Of a stretch of 61,157 nucleotides of DNA, positions 34,753 through 43,868 are shown in pieces. This stretch comes from Opitutales bacterium (lineage in GTDB: Bacteria; Verrucomicrobiota; Verrucomicrobiia; Opitutales; Coraliomargaritaceae). The number at the start of each line of letters is the position of its first letter. Position 1 is the stretch's first letter. Below the pieces are notes generated by a model. The model made no database searches, was not told where the DNA came from, and saw only the letters and a program-made list of their open reading frames with translations. The translations under genes were made by a program, and so were the position numbers. The stretch covers positions 1 to 61,157 of the forward strand of contig JABBCA010000090.1 of NCBI GenBank assembly GCA_018607135.1, in the 5' to 3' direction.

Positions 34753-35877
34753 TTATTTATTGGCCATAGCCATATAATAATCGTAAGTGTTGCGTGCGAT
34801 CTCCGACCAGTCGAACTTACGAGATGCTTCGCGAGCCTGCTCTCGGGCACGCAAGCAAGTCTCAGTATCTGAGCGAAGAAGAGAGATTAGCTTCTCAGCC
34901 ATTTGAGGAGCATCACCTCTAGGCACTAACCACTCCGTTGGCAGAATATCACAAGGACCAGGCACATCGTAAGCTATAGTCGGTAGACCCGCTGCAAGCA
35001 TTTCCACCACTCCGATTCCAAACCCTTCCCAATAAGACGGGAAAACTCCTAAATGGCAATCCGACAGAAGATTCGCAAGCTCGCTGGGTTCAAATTCCTT
35101 TACGACCTCAATCGACCCTCGCAGATGACTCGGAAAAAACTGCAAGACCGCTTCTTTCGAGACAAACAATCCTTTCGTGCCAATAAGGCGAAAGCGCACG
35201 TCTGGGCAAACTTCTTTAATATGAGAGACAATCACTGGAAAATCCAAGCAGCCCTTACGATAGTCAAATGTCCCCACAAACGCGATGGTTGGTCTGCTCC
35301 CGATGCTATCTAGGGAATTTGCTTCCAATGTGCGCCGATGGCCATCTGTTAGACCATAGGGAAATACGGCTATTCTCTCTTCTGGAATCCCCAGCTTCTC
35401 TAGACAGGTTCGATCCTGCGAGTTGCTCACATTGATAATATCAGCATGACGAAGATTCTGTTCACGATAGGCACGATTCGCTTCCTGTAATCGCCTTTGT
35501 GAACGAGCCTTAATAGGTCGCAGATAGCGCGAAAGCATTTGCTTCATCGTCGCAGGGGGTTCTGGATGTGCCTGAAAAATCGAGTGCTCTCCAAGCAACA
35601 CTGACCGCGTGACTTTCAATACTTTACAATGCTCAGGTTGAATCCATGGCAACGCAGTATATGGATAGTCCACAACATCGTATCTGTTTGCATTCGCGAT
35701 TAAAAACTCACGCAAAGCGTTCTGATATTTAATTGCGTCATTTACAGGAGTATTTTCAGAAAATAAATCGCACTCCCATCCATGAGACCGCCAGGCCTCC
35801 GCAAAGTCGAGAACAACACGCGCGGCACCAAGACGACTGTCAATATTAGCAATCTGAGAACACAGGAGTAATTTCAC
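34753..35877 (-). CDS. GT4-family glycosyltransferase, 374 aa
   Basis: Begins MKLLLCSQIANIDSRLGAARVVLDFAEAW, a GT-B first strand with an altered glycine loop. The donor half has IAFVGTFDYRKGCLDFPVIV, FRLIGTKGLF and FPSYWEGFGIGVVEMLAAGLPTIAYDVPGP with the EX7E glutamates. Similar proteins add sugars to cell-surface lipids. It starts with GTG at 35877 with no nearby ATG alternative and no clear Shine-Dalgarno. Followed one base later by the sulfotransferase start, which suggests coupling. Confidence 0.88.
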   Translation of the reverse strand: MKLLLCSQIANIDSRLGAARVVLDFAEAWRSHGWECDLFSENTPVNDAIKYQNALREFLIANANRYDVVDYPYTALPWIQPEHCKVLKVTRSVLLGEHSIFQAHPEPPATMKQMLSRYLRPIKARSQRRLQEANRAYREQNLRHADIINVSNSQDRTCLEKLGIPEERIAVFPYGLTDGHRRTLEANSLDSIGSRPTIAFVGTFDYRKGCLDFPVIVSHIKEVCPDVRFRLIGTKGLFVSKEAVLQFFPSHLRGSIEVVKEFEPSELANLLSDCHLGVFPSYWEGFGIGVVEMLAAGLPTIAYDVPGPCDILPTEWLVPRGDAPQMAEKLISLLRSDTETCLRAREQAREASRKFDWSEIARNTYDYYMAMANK

Positions 35878-35892
35878 AAATATAAGTCTAGT

Positions 35893-36807
35893 TTATGAGT
35901 TTTTATTTTTCCAAGCATGAATTGCCCGGCGCGTCCCTCTTTCAGCTGCATCCATCATACGACGATCAAAGGATGCCATCCGACACCTTCTAAGCCAACG
36001 GCGCAAACGTTGTTTGAAATGAACAGAAGCCGGCTCTAGCTCATTACCCCGCACACAACTCAGCAATGCCCCCGAGTAATGCATCTCCTCAAAAAGTTTA
36101 AGCAAATACTCTGACTGCAAACGTTTGAGAGGAATCAAATGCTTGAGCCTTAGCTCACTGAAACGTCCGATCCCTAAACCGAGATCGTAGCTGCAATGAA
36201 TTAAATCGGTATCTCCGGATGACGCCAAAGATTCTCCACAACGATCCAATGACTTACGTAAGGGGTCACTTTGCACAAGATCTCTATAAAACTCTGCAAC
36301 GTTCCTACGCACACAAAGACCCGCCCCACAGGGTTCGATGTCGTGATTACCGGGCAAGAAACCCCAACGATCTTCTGGCGTTTCCCGTATCGCGAGCAGA
36401 TACCAATAAGGACGTGTCCATTCCGGCGGGTCCTCCGAAAACACCGCCTCGATACTCCCACCAAAAGCTCCTAGCTCTGGTCGGGTGCGGAACAGCTCTA
36501 AAGCATGCTCCAAGTAGTCAGGACCGAGAACATTGTCGTCGTCGACATACACGATCAGTTGACCACTACTTTCTTTCAAACCACGCAGGCGCGCAGGCGT
36601 CAGTCCAGGCTTCGGCTCAGTAACCAACCTCCCATTCGTAAGCCCCACACAAAGTTCCTCGGCCTTCAAAGGCACAGTCGAAGCATTATCGACTAAAACC
36701 AACTCCCATTGATCTACTGGTAGAGTCTGTTGGCGCAGGCCTTCCAACGTTTCTCGCAACGCTTCAAACGCCGGATTGTGAGTGCATATAACAACGGATA
36801 TATTCAT
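35893..36807 (-). CDS. Family 2 glycosyltransferase, 304 aa
   Basis: GT-A fold with VVICTHNPAFEALRETLEGLRQQ, LVLVDNASTVPL and VYVDDDNVLGPDYL; the DDD at about residue 92 is the metal site. The segment GAFGGSIEAVFSEDPPEW and PCGAGLCVRRN are typical of the rhamnosyl-/galactofuranosyl-type GT2 branch. The start ATG overlaps the stop of the upstream GT4 gene by one base (TAATG). C terminus basic. It works in the cytoplasm on the lipid-linked unit; sugar unknown. Confidence 0.9.
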   Translation of the reverse strand: MNISVVICTHNPAFEALRETLEGLRQQTLPVDQWELVLVDNASTVPLKAEELCVGLTNGRLVTEPKPGLTPARLRGLKESSGQLIVYVDDDNVLGPDYLEHALELFRTRPELGAFGGSIEAVFSEDPPEWTRPYWYLLAIRETPEDRWGFLPGNHDIEPCGAGLCVRRNVAEFYRDLVQSDPLRKSLDRCGESLASSGDTDLIHCSYDLGLGIGRFSELRLKHLIPLKRLQSEYLLKLFEEMHYSGALLSCVRGNELEPASVHFKQRLRRWLRRCRMASFDRRMMDAAERGTRRAIHAWKNKNS

Positions 36808-37907
36808 TAGAAACTTCGTAATTCAGTCGCATAGAGTCGGCAATAATCTTTGGACACAGATTGCCAGCCATAGCGAAACACATTGGCTCGACAAGCATTA
36901 TCAATTCCATCCGGTGCTGCCTCTAAATGTGAGAGCAACTGTCTTAGGCACTTTAATAATCCATCGGCATCACCCGCTGGAAAAACCCAACCGGTTGCCT
37001 CTTCTACTATAAACTCTTTCATAGGCCCAGCATCAGAGCAAAGAACGGGCGTCCCGCAAGCTTGAGACTCTAGAACGGTGAATCCCATTAATTCCGGGAG
37101 CGGTCCATTTTTATCACTACTCTCGGATGAGATAACCATAACTGCGGCATCACGATATGCATCCAATACATGCGCATCACTACTCTCCGTTTCAAAACGA
37201 ACCGCTAATCCTTCGGCAAGCTGGCATAGCTTTTCAAAATAAACAGGATCTCCGACTCGACCTATAATCCGTAATTGATACGTCGCAGATTCCAGTAGTC
37301 GAAACGCTTCAATTAATGTGTGAACTCCTTTATGAGGTAACAGCCTGCCGACAAAAAGGATCTCTTTCCGTCGGACCTGTTGGCGCTCACTCGGTGTAAA
37401 AGACTCTAAATCGACCCCGCCTGGAATCACCTCGATACGCCCTTCAAAATGTTTTAGCAATGGCTCTACAGCCTGCCGAGACTGAGCCACAACTTTGTGA
37501 TAACAACGATAAACTGGTAACCGTGTATTCAAAACCCAAGCACCACCACCACCATGATCGGTGCCGATTACCGGAAGCCTCCAAAGACACCCTGCCAGTG
37601 CGGCGAGGTCGGACACAAACGTACACAACTGATGCACGTGAACGACATCGGCCTTATGAAGCGACGCAAAGTGGCCGATTGAAAAAGGGTTGAGTAGCGT
37701 AAAATATCGCCAGAACCATGCCTTAAAGATTCTGTAATGCACCCCATCTTTCACAAAGGTTTTTCCGTTTCCCCCGAAGCTATAGATGGAAACCTTGGTA
37801 TTCGGAAGCTTTGCCTGAAACTTAGCGAGTTCATGCACATAGCGCTCGCCGCCGCCAATCACTGAGGTTTCATCAAAAAAAGTCGGGGTGACATGTATGA
37901 TATGCAT
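36807..37907 (-). CDS. GT4-family glycosyltransferase, 366 aa
   Basis: MHIIHVTPTFFDETSVIGGGERYVHELAKF shows the glycine loop GGGERY. HQLCTFVSDLAALAG and GTDHGGGGAW follow, then ILFVGRLLPHKGVHTLIEAF and the EX7E segment ending GFTVLESQACGTPVLCSDAGPMKE. A GTG at 37919 overlaps the sulfotransferase stop (TAGTG), but the ATG at 37907 fits the domain start better, so I place the start there. The donor-site segment includes SDKNGPLPELMGF, a somewhat longer loop than usual. Part of the tightly packed minus-strand run. Confidence 0.88.
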   Translation of the reverse strand: MHIIHVTPTFFDETSVIGGGERYVHELAKFQAKLPNTKVSIYSFGGNGKTFVKDGVHYRIFKAWFWRYFTLLNPFSIGHFASLHKADVVHVHQLCTFVSDLAALAGCLWRLPVIGTDHGGGGAWVLNTRLPVYRCYHKVVAQSRQAVEPLLKHFEGRIEVIPGGVDLESFTPSERQQVRRKEILFVGRLLPHKGVHTLIEAFRLLESATYQLRIIGRVGDPVYFEKLCQLAEGLAVRFETESSDAHVLDAYRDAAVMVISSESSDKNGPLPELMGFTVLESQACGTPVLCSDAGPMKEFIVEEATGWVFPAGDADGLLKCLRQLLSHLEAAPDGIDNACRANVFRYGWQSVSKDYCRLYATELRSF

Positions 37908-37918
37908 GGACGATTTCA

Positions 37919-38761
37919 CTAATAATCTAACTTCGACAACATACCCGGAAAGCGTGCCTCGAAATGGGCGGTGACTTTAGGTGTAAAATGCTCCTTCCAG
38001 TCGCCAGCGACTCCTTTCCGATAGTGACTGGATGTATCCTCCTGCCCTGGCTTGCGCCCTTTTGCATTACGTTCAAAACGATGCCTGTAAGCAATTTCTA
38101 GATAGGTCGCTGCGGGAATCGAAGGAACCGCCCACTGCATGCGCACACGATTGCGAGATGCAATACGCACAGCATCATAAACTCGATTGATCAAGGCACG
38201 TATTTCATCGCTAGCGCACACATCACGCTCGTCGACAAATCCCCAGTGAATCCCCGCGCGCAGAAGCCAACTATAGGGATCTCGGACGACGTCTTCATAT
38301 CGCAGCTCCAATACATTCTTCTGCTCGTAATCCCAAGTCTGCATTAGATCAATCGTTGGTCCGCTAAATTCGATCTCAGCGAGTAAGCCATCTTCTTTGC
38401 TAAGGGATGCTAAGCGTTTGCGATGCTCAATTAATTCAGTCCATCCCTCAGTTGGATGGCTTTTCATATGCGAGAAATAACCAGAAACCACCACGTCGCG
38501 AGGATCGCGAATCAGGTGCACTCCGCGAATAGGAGGAATGCTCCGAACCTGCTCGATGTTCGCATTCGTATAAGCGATAGTGCCGAGCGGATTTTGTTTT
38601 AAATGCTCCGCTAAATCTTCATCAAACTGCCTTGGGTTATCAAATGTGGCCATTGAACGACGAGTCAATCGACTCACGTCAGCCAAAATCCCCCGCAACC
38701 AAGTCGTCGCGCACTTGTGATGCCCATAAAAGGCAATCGGTTCTATGTTAGATTGAGTCAT
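37919..38761 (-). CDS. Sulfotransferase, family 1 type, 280 aa
   Basis: IAFYGHHKCATTWLRGIL is the 5'-phosphosulfate loop (HHKCATTW, residues 14-21), HLIRDPRDVVVSGYFSH holds the 3'-phosphate-binding Arg and Ser, and LELRYEDVVRDP and HYRKGVAGDWKEHFTP near the C terminus complete the Sulfotransfer_1 signature. It belongs to a different family from the sulfotransferase at 34071, so two different sugar positions may be sulfated. PAPS is the donor. ATG start; 26 bases separate it from the GT2 gene upstream. Confidence 0.92.
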   Translation of the reverse strand: MTQSNIEPIAFYGHHKCATTWLRGILADVSRLTRRSMATFDNPRQFDEDLAEHLKQNPLGTIAYTNANIEQVRSIPPIRGVHLIRDPRDVVVSGYFSHMKSHPTEGWTELIEHRKRLASLSKEDGLLAEIEFSGPTIDLMQTWDYEQKNVLELRYEDVVRDPYSWLLRAGIHWGFVDERDVCASDEIRALINRVYDAVRIASRNRVRMQWAVPSIPAATYLEIAYRHRFERNAKGRKPGQEDTSSHYRKGVAGDWKEHFTPKVTAHFEARFPGMLSKLDY

Positions 38762-38787
38762 AATGATCTTCTTTGCGATTCAGGTGA

Positions 38788-39702
38788 TTAACTTTGTCGG
38801 CTCAGCGCATACACCTGCCAGAATAGCTTCCAACGCTTAGGCCGCCAGAACTCGCGAGCATTTGCCAATAAAGCATAAAGGTAAGCAACCTTACTGTTAC
38901 CCGCCGCGGCCGCTTTCATTGACCAGTCCGCATATAAATCAGTCAATGTATTCAAGTGTGATCGGCCGAATGCTAGTTGTTCTAAGGGCAGGTGCCCATG
39001 TCTCTCACGGTATTCATTCAATGCTTTCAGGCGAAGCACGCACTGCTGCTCCCTACGAGTCACATTTGCACTGGCTGCATGCTGTCGATAATGAAGCAAA
39101 ATACCATCAAGGTTAGCAAGTTTCCCCACATCACTGAGACGAAGATAGAGATCGAAGTCCTCTACGTGACAAAAAATTTCGCGATATCCACCCAGTTTCT
39201 TTAAACATTTAGTTCGTACCATAAGTGTGGGATGGACGATTGCAGTCGCTCCCCCTTTAATGAGTCTCTCAACAATGATACTATGATCCGTGGCAGGATG
39301 TATAGGACAGAGCATGCGTCCAACTGGATCCACCATTGACACACCAGTTCCGCAAGCCACTACGTCTGGATGCGTAGACATAAAATCAACTTGTTCTTCT
39401 AAGCGAGTTGGCAGGGAAATATCATCGGCATCCATGCGCGCAATCATCGGGGCCTTCGCTTCGGCCAATCCAAGGTTCAATGCGTGAACGATCCCCTGTG
39501 CGCCCCCCTCTAATACACGCACGCGCGTGTCGCGCTTCTGCCAGCTGTTTAAAATTTCAGCTGAACTATCGGTGGAGCCGTCTTCAATGGCGAGGCACTC
39601 CCAATCCTGCAAAGTCTGAGCTTCCAAAGAAGCGATCGCCTCTGGCAAGTAGTCCGCGGCATCACGCACGGGTAGAAGAATTGATAATCTAGGCATGCGC
39701 AT
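38788..39702 (-). CDS. Family 2 glycosyltransferase, 304 aa
   Basis: Starts RMPRLSILLPVRDAADYLPEAIASLEAQ, followed by DWECLAIEDGSTDSS and APMIARMDADDISLPTRL; the MDADD motif is the metal-binding DxD. HPTLMVRTKCLKKLGGY and HVEDFDLYLRLSD are typical of the branch that includes many LPS glycosyltransferases. Two in-frame ATGs (39702, 39696) overlap the stop of the pyruvyltransferase gene; the longer frame to 39729 is less likely. Acts in the cytoplasm on the repeat unit. Confidence 0.9.
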   Translation of the reverse strand: MRMPRLSILLPVRDAADYLPEAIASLEAQTLQDWECLAIEDGSTDSSAEILNSWQKRDTRVRVLEGGAQGIVHALNLGLAEAKAPMIARMDADDISLPTRLEEQVDFMSTHPDVVACGTGVSMVDPVGRMLCPIHPATDHSIIVERLIKGGATAIVHPTLMVRTKCLKKLGGYREIFCHVEDFDLYLRLSDVGKLANLDGILLHYRQHAASANVTRREQQCVLRLKALNEYRERHGHLPLEQLAFGRSHLNTLTDLYADWSMKAAAAGNSKVAYLYALLANAREFWRPKRWKLFWQVYALSRQS

Positions 39703-40969
39703 CCGAAGAAAGACCTTTGAATAGATCATGATAGGCAGTTTTCACCGACTTGGCGATCCTGTGGGACTGCTCGATTAGGATTTTACGTCGACTCGGCGGC
39801 ATTTCCCATTGAATTCGAACGGCCTCTATCAGGTTTTCCGAAAATCCTGAACGTGTATGATTCAAAATGCGTATACCCTCCGGGAAAAAGTCGGCAAGCC
39901 CCTTAAACTTTGACTCATAATAAGCGTTAGCTGCGAGTGCGACTACAGGAATACCGCGTGCCAAGGCGAACACCGCAGCGTGGTAACTACCCGTCACAAC
40001 GGTGCGGCAGCAGGCAACGAGTGCAACAAGATCCTGTGGTAAATCAGGAAGCTGATAGTCACTGGAGAGCGTATCGCCGGCAAGGAGTGACATCGTTTGA
40101 GGACCATCCCCGCGAGTTGGACACAAATCTACTGGAAGTGGCATCCAAGCAGCGTCGAGTGCCAAGCGCGTCGCCTCCAAGCTAGCTGATAAAGCTTTAA
40201 TGCCTCCTTCATCTATTCCAGCGTATGCCGCAACTCGCAAATTGATACCAAGCGTATTTCCCCGCCAAGAGGTTTGCCGTTCAGATGTCAGTAGGGCGAA
40301 AGCATCATCACCAGTGACTTTCCACCTCGTCGTGTCACAGCCAAGAGATTCTCCAAATTCCAATCCATCAAGACTTTCGCGTAGACTCACGCTTTGAGCT
40401 GCACGCAAGCTCGCACCCGCCATGCGGCGAAGTCTGAGGATGGTTAGCGGCCCTAGCCCTTGGCCTAATAACGCCGTGGGCCGTTGTTTGAAATGTGCCC
40501 AGCGAAGCGTGTGCAAGATACCTTCTAGATGCGCGCCGAAATCGTCAGTGAAATAGCCTCCACCAGTCGAAACCACCACATCTGCCCATTCGATCGCATT
40601 TAACCAAGACTCTACCAGCGCTGCTTGTTGTGATCCGAAATTCCGTCGAGCTTGCATCGCTTCGAGTGCTTTAGCTGGCTGAGAAAATTTGTAGTCCTTC
40701 TCCTTATTGTAAACGTAGTCGCGTAATGTCGGTGGTAAGATGCGTTGTGGAACACGAAAGCACTTTGCCGCTAACCATGCGGCTTGGCCAGCGGGCGAGA
40801 TCGGCTCAACTCCAGAGCAAAGCTTTGCGAGCCTTTCCGGCTCTGTAGTAAAGACTCGAAGCTGAGCATCAGGATGGATCCTAAGCATTTCGCTACAAGC
40901 CGCTTGCAGCATAGCAGCATCACCTAAATTACGTAGATGGTAGCCACTGTTTTCTATAAGGATTTTCAA
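39689..40969 (-). CDS. Polysaccharide pyruvyl transferase family protein, 426 aa
   Basis: MKILIENSGYHLRNLGDAAMLQAA (NxGD-A loop), WADVVVSTGGGYFTDDF and LLGQGLGPL are the conserved blocks of PF04230 (WcaK/CsaB/EpsO). The C-terminal part has VTGSYHAAVFALARGIPVVAL, a typical His-containing motif. The family adds a pyruvate ketal from PEP to a sugar, giving negative charge. The frame starts at TTG 40969, since no ATG or GTG lies between it and the family motif; this is an unusual start. It overlaps the following GT2 gene. Confidence 0.9.
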   Translation of the reverse strand: MKILIENSGYHLRNLGDAAMLQAACSEMLRIHPDAQLRVFTTEPERLAKLCSGVEPISPAGQAAWLAAKCFRVPQRILPPTLRDYVYNKEKDYKFSQPAKALEAMQARRNFGSQQAALVESWLNAIEWADVVVSTGGGYFTDDFGAHLEGILHTLRWAHFKQRPTALLGQGLGPLTILRLRRMAGASLRAAQSVSLRESLDGLEFGESLGCDTTRWKVTGDDAFALLTSERQTSWRGNTLGINLRVAAYAGIDEGGIKALSASLEATRLALDAAWMPLPVDLCPTRGDGPQTMSLLAGDTLSSDYQLPDLPQDLVALVACCRTVVTGSYHAAVFALARGIPVVALAANAYYESKFKGLADFFPEGIRILNHTRSGFSENLIEAVRIQWEMPPSRRKILIEQSHRIAKSVKTAYHDLFKGLSSDAHA

Positions 40970-41000
40970 AGTGATTCTTTTACGATATAACGATAGATAC

Positions 41001-42020
41001 CTATCCGTTAGATGTAGGCTTCAATCGTGTTATCCAACCTGAAATTCTTCTACGTTGGTTACCAAAAAAATGCGACCATGGAATACATGCCATAGGATAA
41101 ACAATAGATTGTTTTCGCGTGCTTCGATACAGAGAATACATTTTAGTAAATATATAATACCACATATTATGTGATATGTGTATCAACAAGTTGATACACC
41201 AAGTAGGCAGATTTACCGACCCATGAATTTTCAAACGCAAAACTTCCCGCCGATAGTGAAAACCATTATAAAGCCCTAGAAATAAATGAGCGACGACGGG
41301 CTGGTAACGAATCTGATCGTTCCAGCACTCAAAAACGCCTTGCAGCACATTCATACGAACGTGCCCATCCATCAATTGAATCGGACCGATCATCACACGT
41401 TCAAGCTTATCATTTTTTGGTGAAATCCCAAGTTTTGCCATCGCAATCGAGATAAGAAATTCTTCTGTCGGGTCGGTGGTCGCTGGCACGTTTAGCGCAT
41501 TTAGCGAAGCAGCCATATGGGTATACTCTTGAGCCGCTTGATCAAAAAGTGCTTTCGCTCTGTTCGATTGACGGAAATAATAACAACCACCGTTGATTTT
41601 TGGCATGTGGGAAACAGAAAAAAAGCGACAAGCCTGCTCAACATCAAAACGCCAATTTCCTGCAGATTCTAAACTGCCAAATACACCGAAATCGCCATCA
41701 CCGAGCTTCTCCCAAAGCCTGTTAGTGTTTTTCAACACCAAAGAATCCGCATCAATAAACATCGTTTCAGCGAAAGGTGTATACTCATAAATATCGAGTT
41801 TGCGATAGGTCCCCCGCTTAGAATCGTCTTTGAGCGCTATCACATAGTCAAAGTATTGAGCTAAAAAACGTTCACCACTTTTATCACAGACGATAGCTCG
41901 TGGTGTATCCGAATCCCAATACTTAAGGCTCAAGGCCAAATTAGCGGCCAAATCGAGAAATCTTTGATCTCCAAATGCGAGCGTTAAATAACCTCGCTGA
42001 AATTCAGAACTGGAGTTCAT
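41001..42020 (-). CDS. GT-A nucleotide-sugar transferase, GT8-like, 339 aa
   Basis: GYLTLAFGDQRFLDLAANLALSL and then FAETMFIDADSLVLKN carry the strand and DAD(S) metal site of GT8-like glycosyltransferases (glycogenin/LgtC style). KINGGCYYFRQS is the NGG-type substrate region. The last 60 residues are basic and hydrophobic (HISHNMWYYIFTKMYSLYR), possibly for membrane contact. The ATG at 42020 is clear. The family call is probable; an alternative is a GT32 or other DxD transferase. It is the first transferase after the ABC exporter in the run. Confidence 0.72.
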   Translation of the reverse strand: MNSSSEFQRGYLTLAFGDQRFLDLAANLALSLKYWDSDTPRAIVCDKSGERFLAQYFDYVIALKDDSKRGTYRKLDIYEYTPFAETMFIDADSLVLKNTNRLWEKLGDGDFGVFGSLESAGNWRFDVEQACRFFSVSHMPKINGGCYYFRQSNRAKALFDQAAQEYTHMAASLNALNVPATTDPTEEFLISIAMAKLGISPKNDKLERVMIGPIQLMDGHVRMNVLQGVFECWNDQIRYQPVVAHLFLGLYNGFHYRREVLRLKIHGSVNLPTWCINLLIHISHNMWYYIFTKMYSLYRSTRKQSIVYPMACIPWSHFFGNQRRRISGWITRLKPTSNG

Positions 42021-42056
42021 CGTATTTTTTTAATCTAGAGCCATAGCTGGCCAGAT

Positions 42057-43868
42057 TCAAAGAGTTTGAGCGCTGACCATTTCTCCAAAGCGAGAATGCT
42101 TAAGATTAATCAGTTCGTCATAAGTGCCTTTCTCAACGAAGCGACCGCCTTCGAGCACGCAAACCACGTCAGCGTTGCGTATAGTGGACAGACGATGAGC
42201 AATAATGATAATCGTCGTGCGACCTTTCAGTTGGTCGATACTGCTTTGGATCGCTCGCTCTGATTCGGAATCCAAGGCGGAGGTCGCTTCATCTAAAATC
42301 AGTAGCCCCGGCTTTTTGAATAGCTCTCGGGCAATGAACAAGCGTTGTTTCTGGCCGCCAGAGATACGAACGCCGCGGTCCCCAACTATCGTGTTAAACC
42401 CTTCAGGTAATGCCTCAATAAATTTTAGCGCATTTGCTGCTTCAGCTGCGGCGACCACATCGGCTGTAAAAGCCGAATCTTCACCATAAGTTCCCGTCCA
42501 AAGGCCTATATTATTGGCAATTGTGTCATTAAAAACGACCGTATCTTGAGAAACGTAACCGATCTGATTGCGCCACGAATGGAGGTCGATATCGTTGGCA
42601 GCGATAGTGTCGATCGACACTTGTCCGCTTGTTGGCTTAAGAAGCAAGGTCAACAGGTCGACCAGGGTGGACTTGCCCGCGCCCGATGGTCCGACAAATG
42701 CGACGGTGGAACGAGCGGGGATCGTTAATGTGATATCTCGCAACACATCAGGCAGTTCAGCATGATAACGATAGCCCACCGCTTCGAGTCGAATCTCCTT
42801 CGAGAAAGGCGGTAATTCTCTAGTGCCATTTTTTTCAAGCTCGGAATCTAAGCACTTGAATTCGTTCTCAACGATTTCAAGGCTGCCCACTTGGTTCATC
42901 ATATTCTGCCATGTGCTTTGCAGCAGCATGATTTGCCCCATCGCCCGGTAAAGCAGTATCAGGGAAACCATAATAGTGGCCATCGAGGACTGGAAGAAAT
43001 GAATTTGCACCATCAAAACAATCAAGATCGCGATAATCGAAACTGGTTCTCTGACAGCGCCCGTAAATGAACTGGCAAGCCCCTGATTGCGCGCGTAACC
43101 CGTGAGTCGGTGAATGCTACGGTGAATTTTTTGCTTCAACGGAGCAATGGTTCCAGTCGAAGCGACGTATTTGTAGCTCTGCAGACATTGAACTAAAAAA
43201 CCGCTGAGTTTACCATTTTCTACAGCCGTCTGACGAGATAGCTTACCCACATAGACATTAAGGCGACGAAAGGTGATGAGAACCGTCCCGCCAAATACCA
43301 TGGCCATTAAGGCAAAGCGCCAATTGACCAGCAGCGCAACCGTCAGATATCCGGTAGTGGTTAGTAAAGAGACTAAGAAAGTTTTGTAGGCGCTAAAAGT
43401 TTGAATCAGCCGCGGCACCTGCCCATTAATAATATTGATAAAGTGACCTGTATCATGAGCGGTATAGTAACTGAAATTCATCTGCGAATACGCATTAAAT
43501 AGCTTACCTTTTATTTCACGTTCGAGCTGAGCAGTTAGAATGCTGCCGTAGGCATCGGCACAGAAACGAATCAGTCCTTTCGCGCCAACGAGAACACCAA
43601 TGAGAATGAGAATGCCACCGGTCGAGTTCTGTAAGCCAAGTATTGAAACTAGATCACTCACCCAACCCGATAGTTGATTGTGCCCAGACGAGGCTGCAAC
43701 ATGACCCTCCACACCCAAAGTGCCAATAAGCGGCAGCACCAAAGTGATACCTAAGGATTCGACCAGCACAGCAAACACGCTGAGGACGAAAACGAGGATT
43801 AATCGCTTACCAACATACTTCTGAAAAATACGAAAGTAAGTGACTAATACTGCAGGGTTAAAAATCAT
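42057..43868 (-). CDS. ABC exporter, fused permease-ATPase (MsbA/PglK type), 603 aa
   Basis: Residues about 20-320 contain six membrane segments (LILVFVLSVFAVLVESLGI ... ). The ATPase domain follows with Walker A GPSGAGKST, signature ISGGQKQRLFIAREL, Walker B LLILDEATSALD and the His switch IAHRL. All ATPase motifs are intact. Homodimeric half-transporters of this type flip lipid A (MsbA) or lipid-linked oligosaccharides (PglK). As the apparent first gene of the glycan run and with no Wzx-like flippase in the window, a role in flipping the undecaprenyl-linked unit is the best guess. The region upstream (43869-44233) should contain the promoter of the run. Confidence 0.88.
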   Translation of the reverse strand: MIFNPAVLVTYFRIFQKYVGKRLILVFVLSVFAVLVESLGITLVLPLIGTLGVEGHVAASSGHNQLSGWVSDLVSILGLQNSTGGILILIGVLVGAKGLIRFCADAYGSILTAQLEREIKGKLFNAYSQMNFSYYTAHDTGHFINIINGQVPRLIQTFSAYKTFLVSLLTTTGYLTVALLVNWRFALMAMVFGGTVLITFRRLNVYVGKLSRQTAVENGKLSGFLVQCLQSYKYVASTGTIAPLKQKIHRSIHRLTGYARNQGLASSFTGAVREPVSIIAILIVLMVQIHFFQSSMATIMVSLILLYRAMGQIMLLQSTWQNMMNQVGSLEIVENEFKCLDSELEKNGTRELPPFSKEIRLEAVGYRYHAELPDVLRDITLTIPARSTVAFVGPSGAGKSTLVDLLTLLLKPTSGQVSIDTIAANDIDLHSWRNQIGYVSQDTVVFNDTIANNIGLWTGTYGEDSAFTADVVAAAEAANALKFIEALPEGFNTIVGDRGVRISGGQKQRLFIARELFKKPGLLILDEATSALDSESERAIQSSIDQLKGRTTIIIIAHRLSTIRNADVVCVLEGGRFVEKGTYDELINLKHSRFGEMVSAQTL

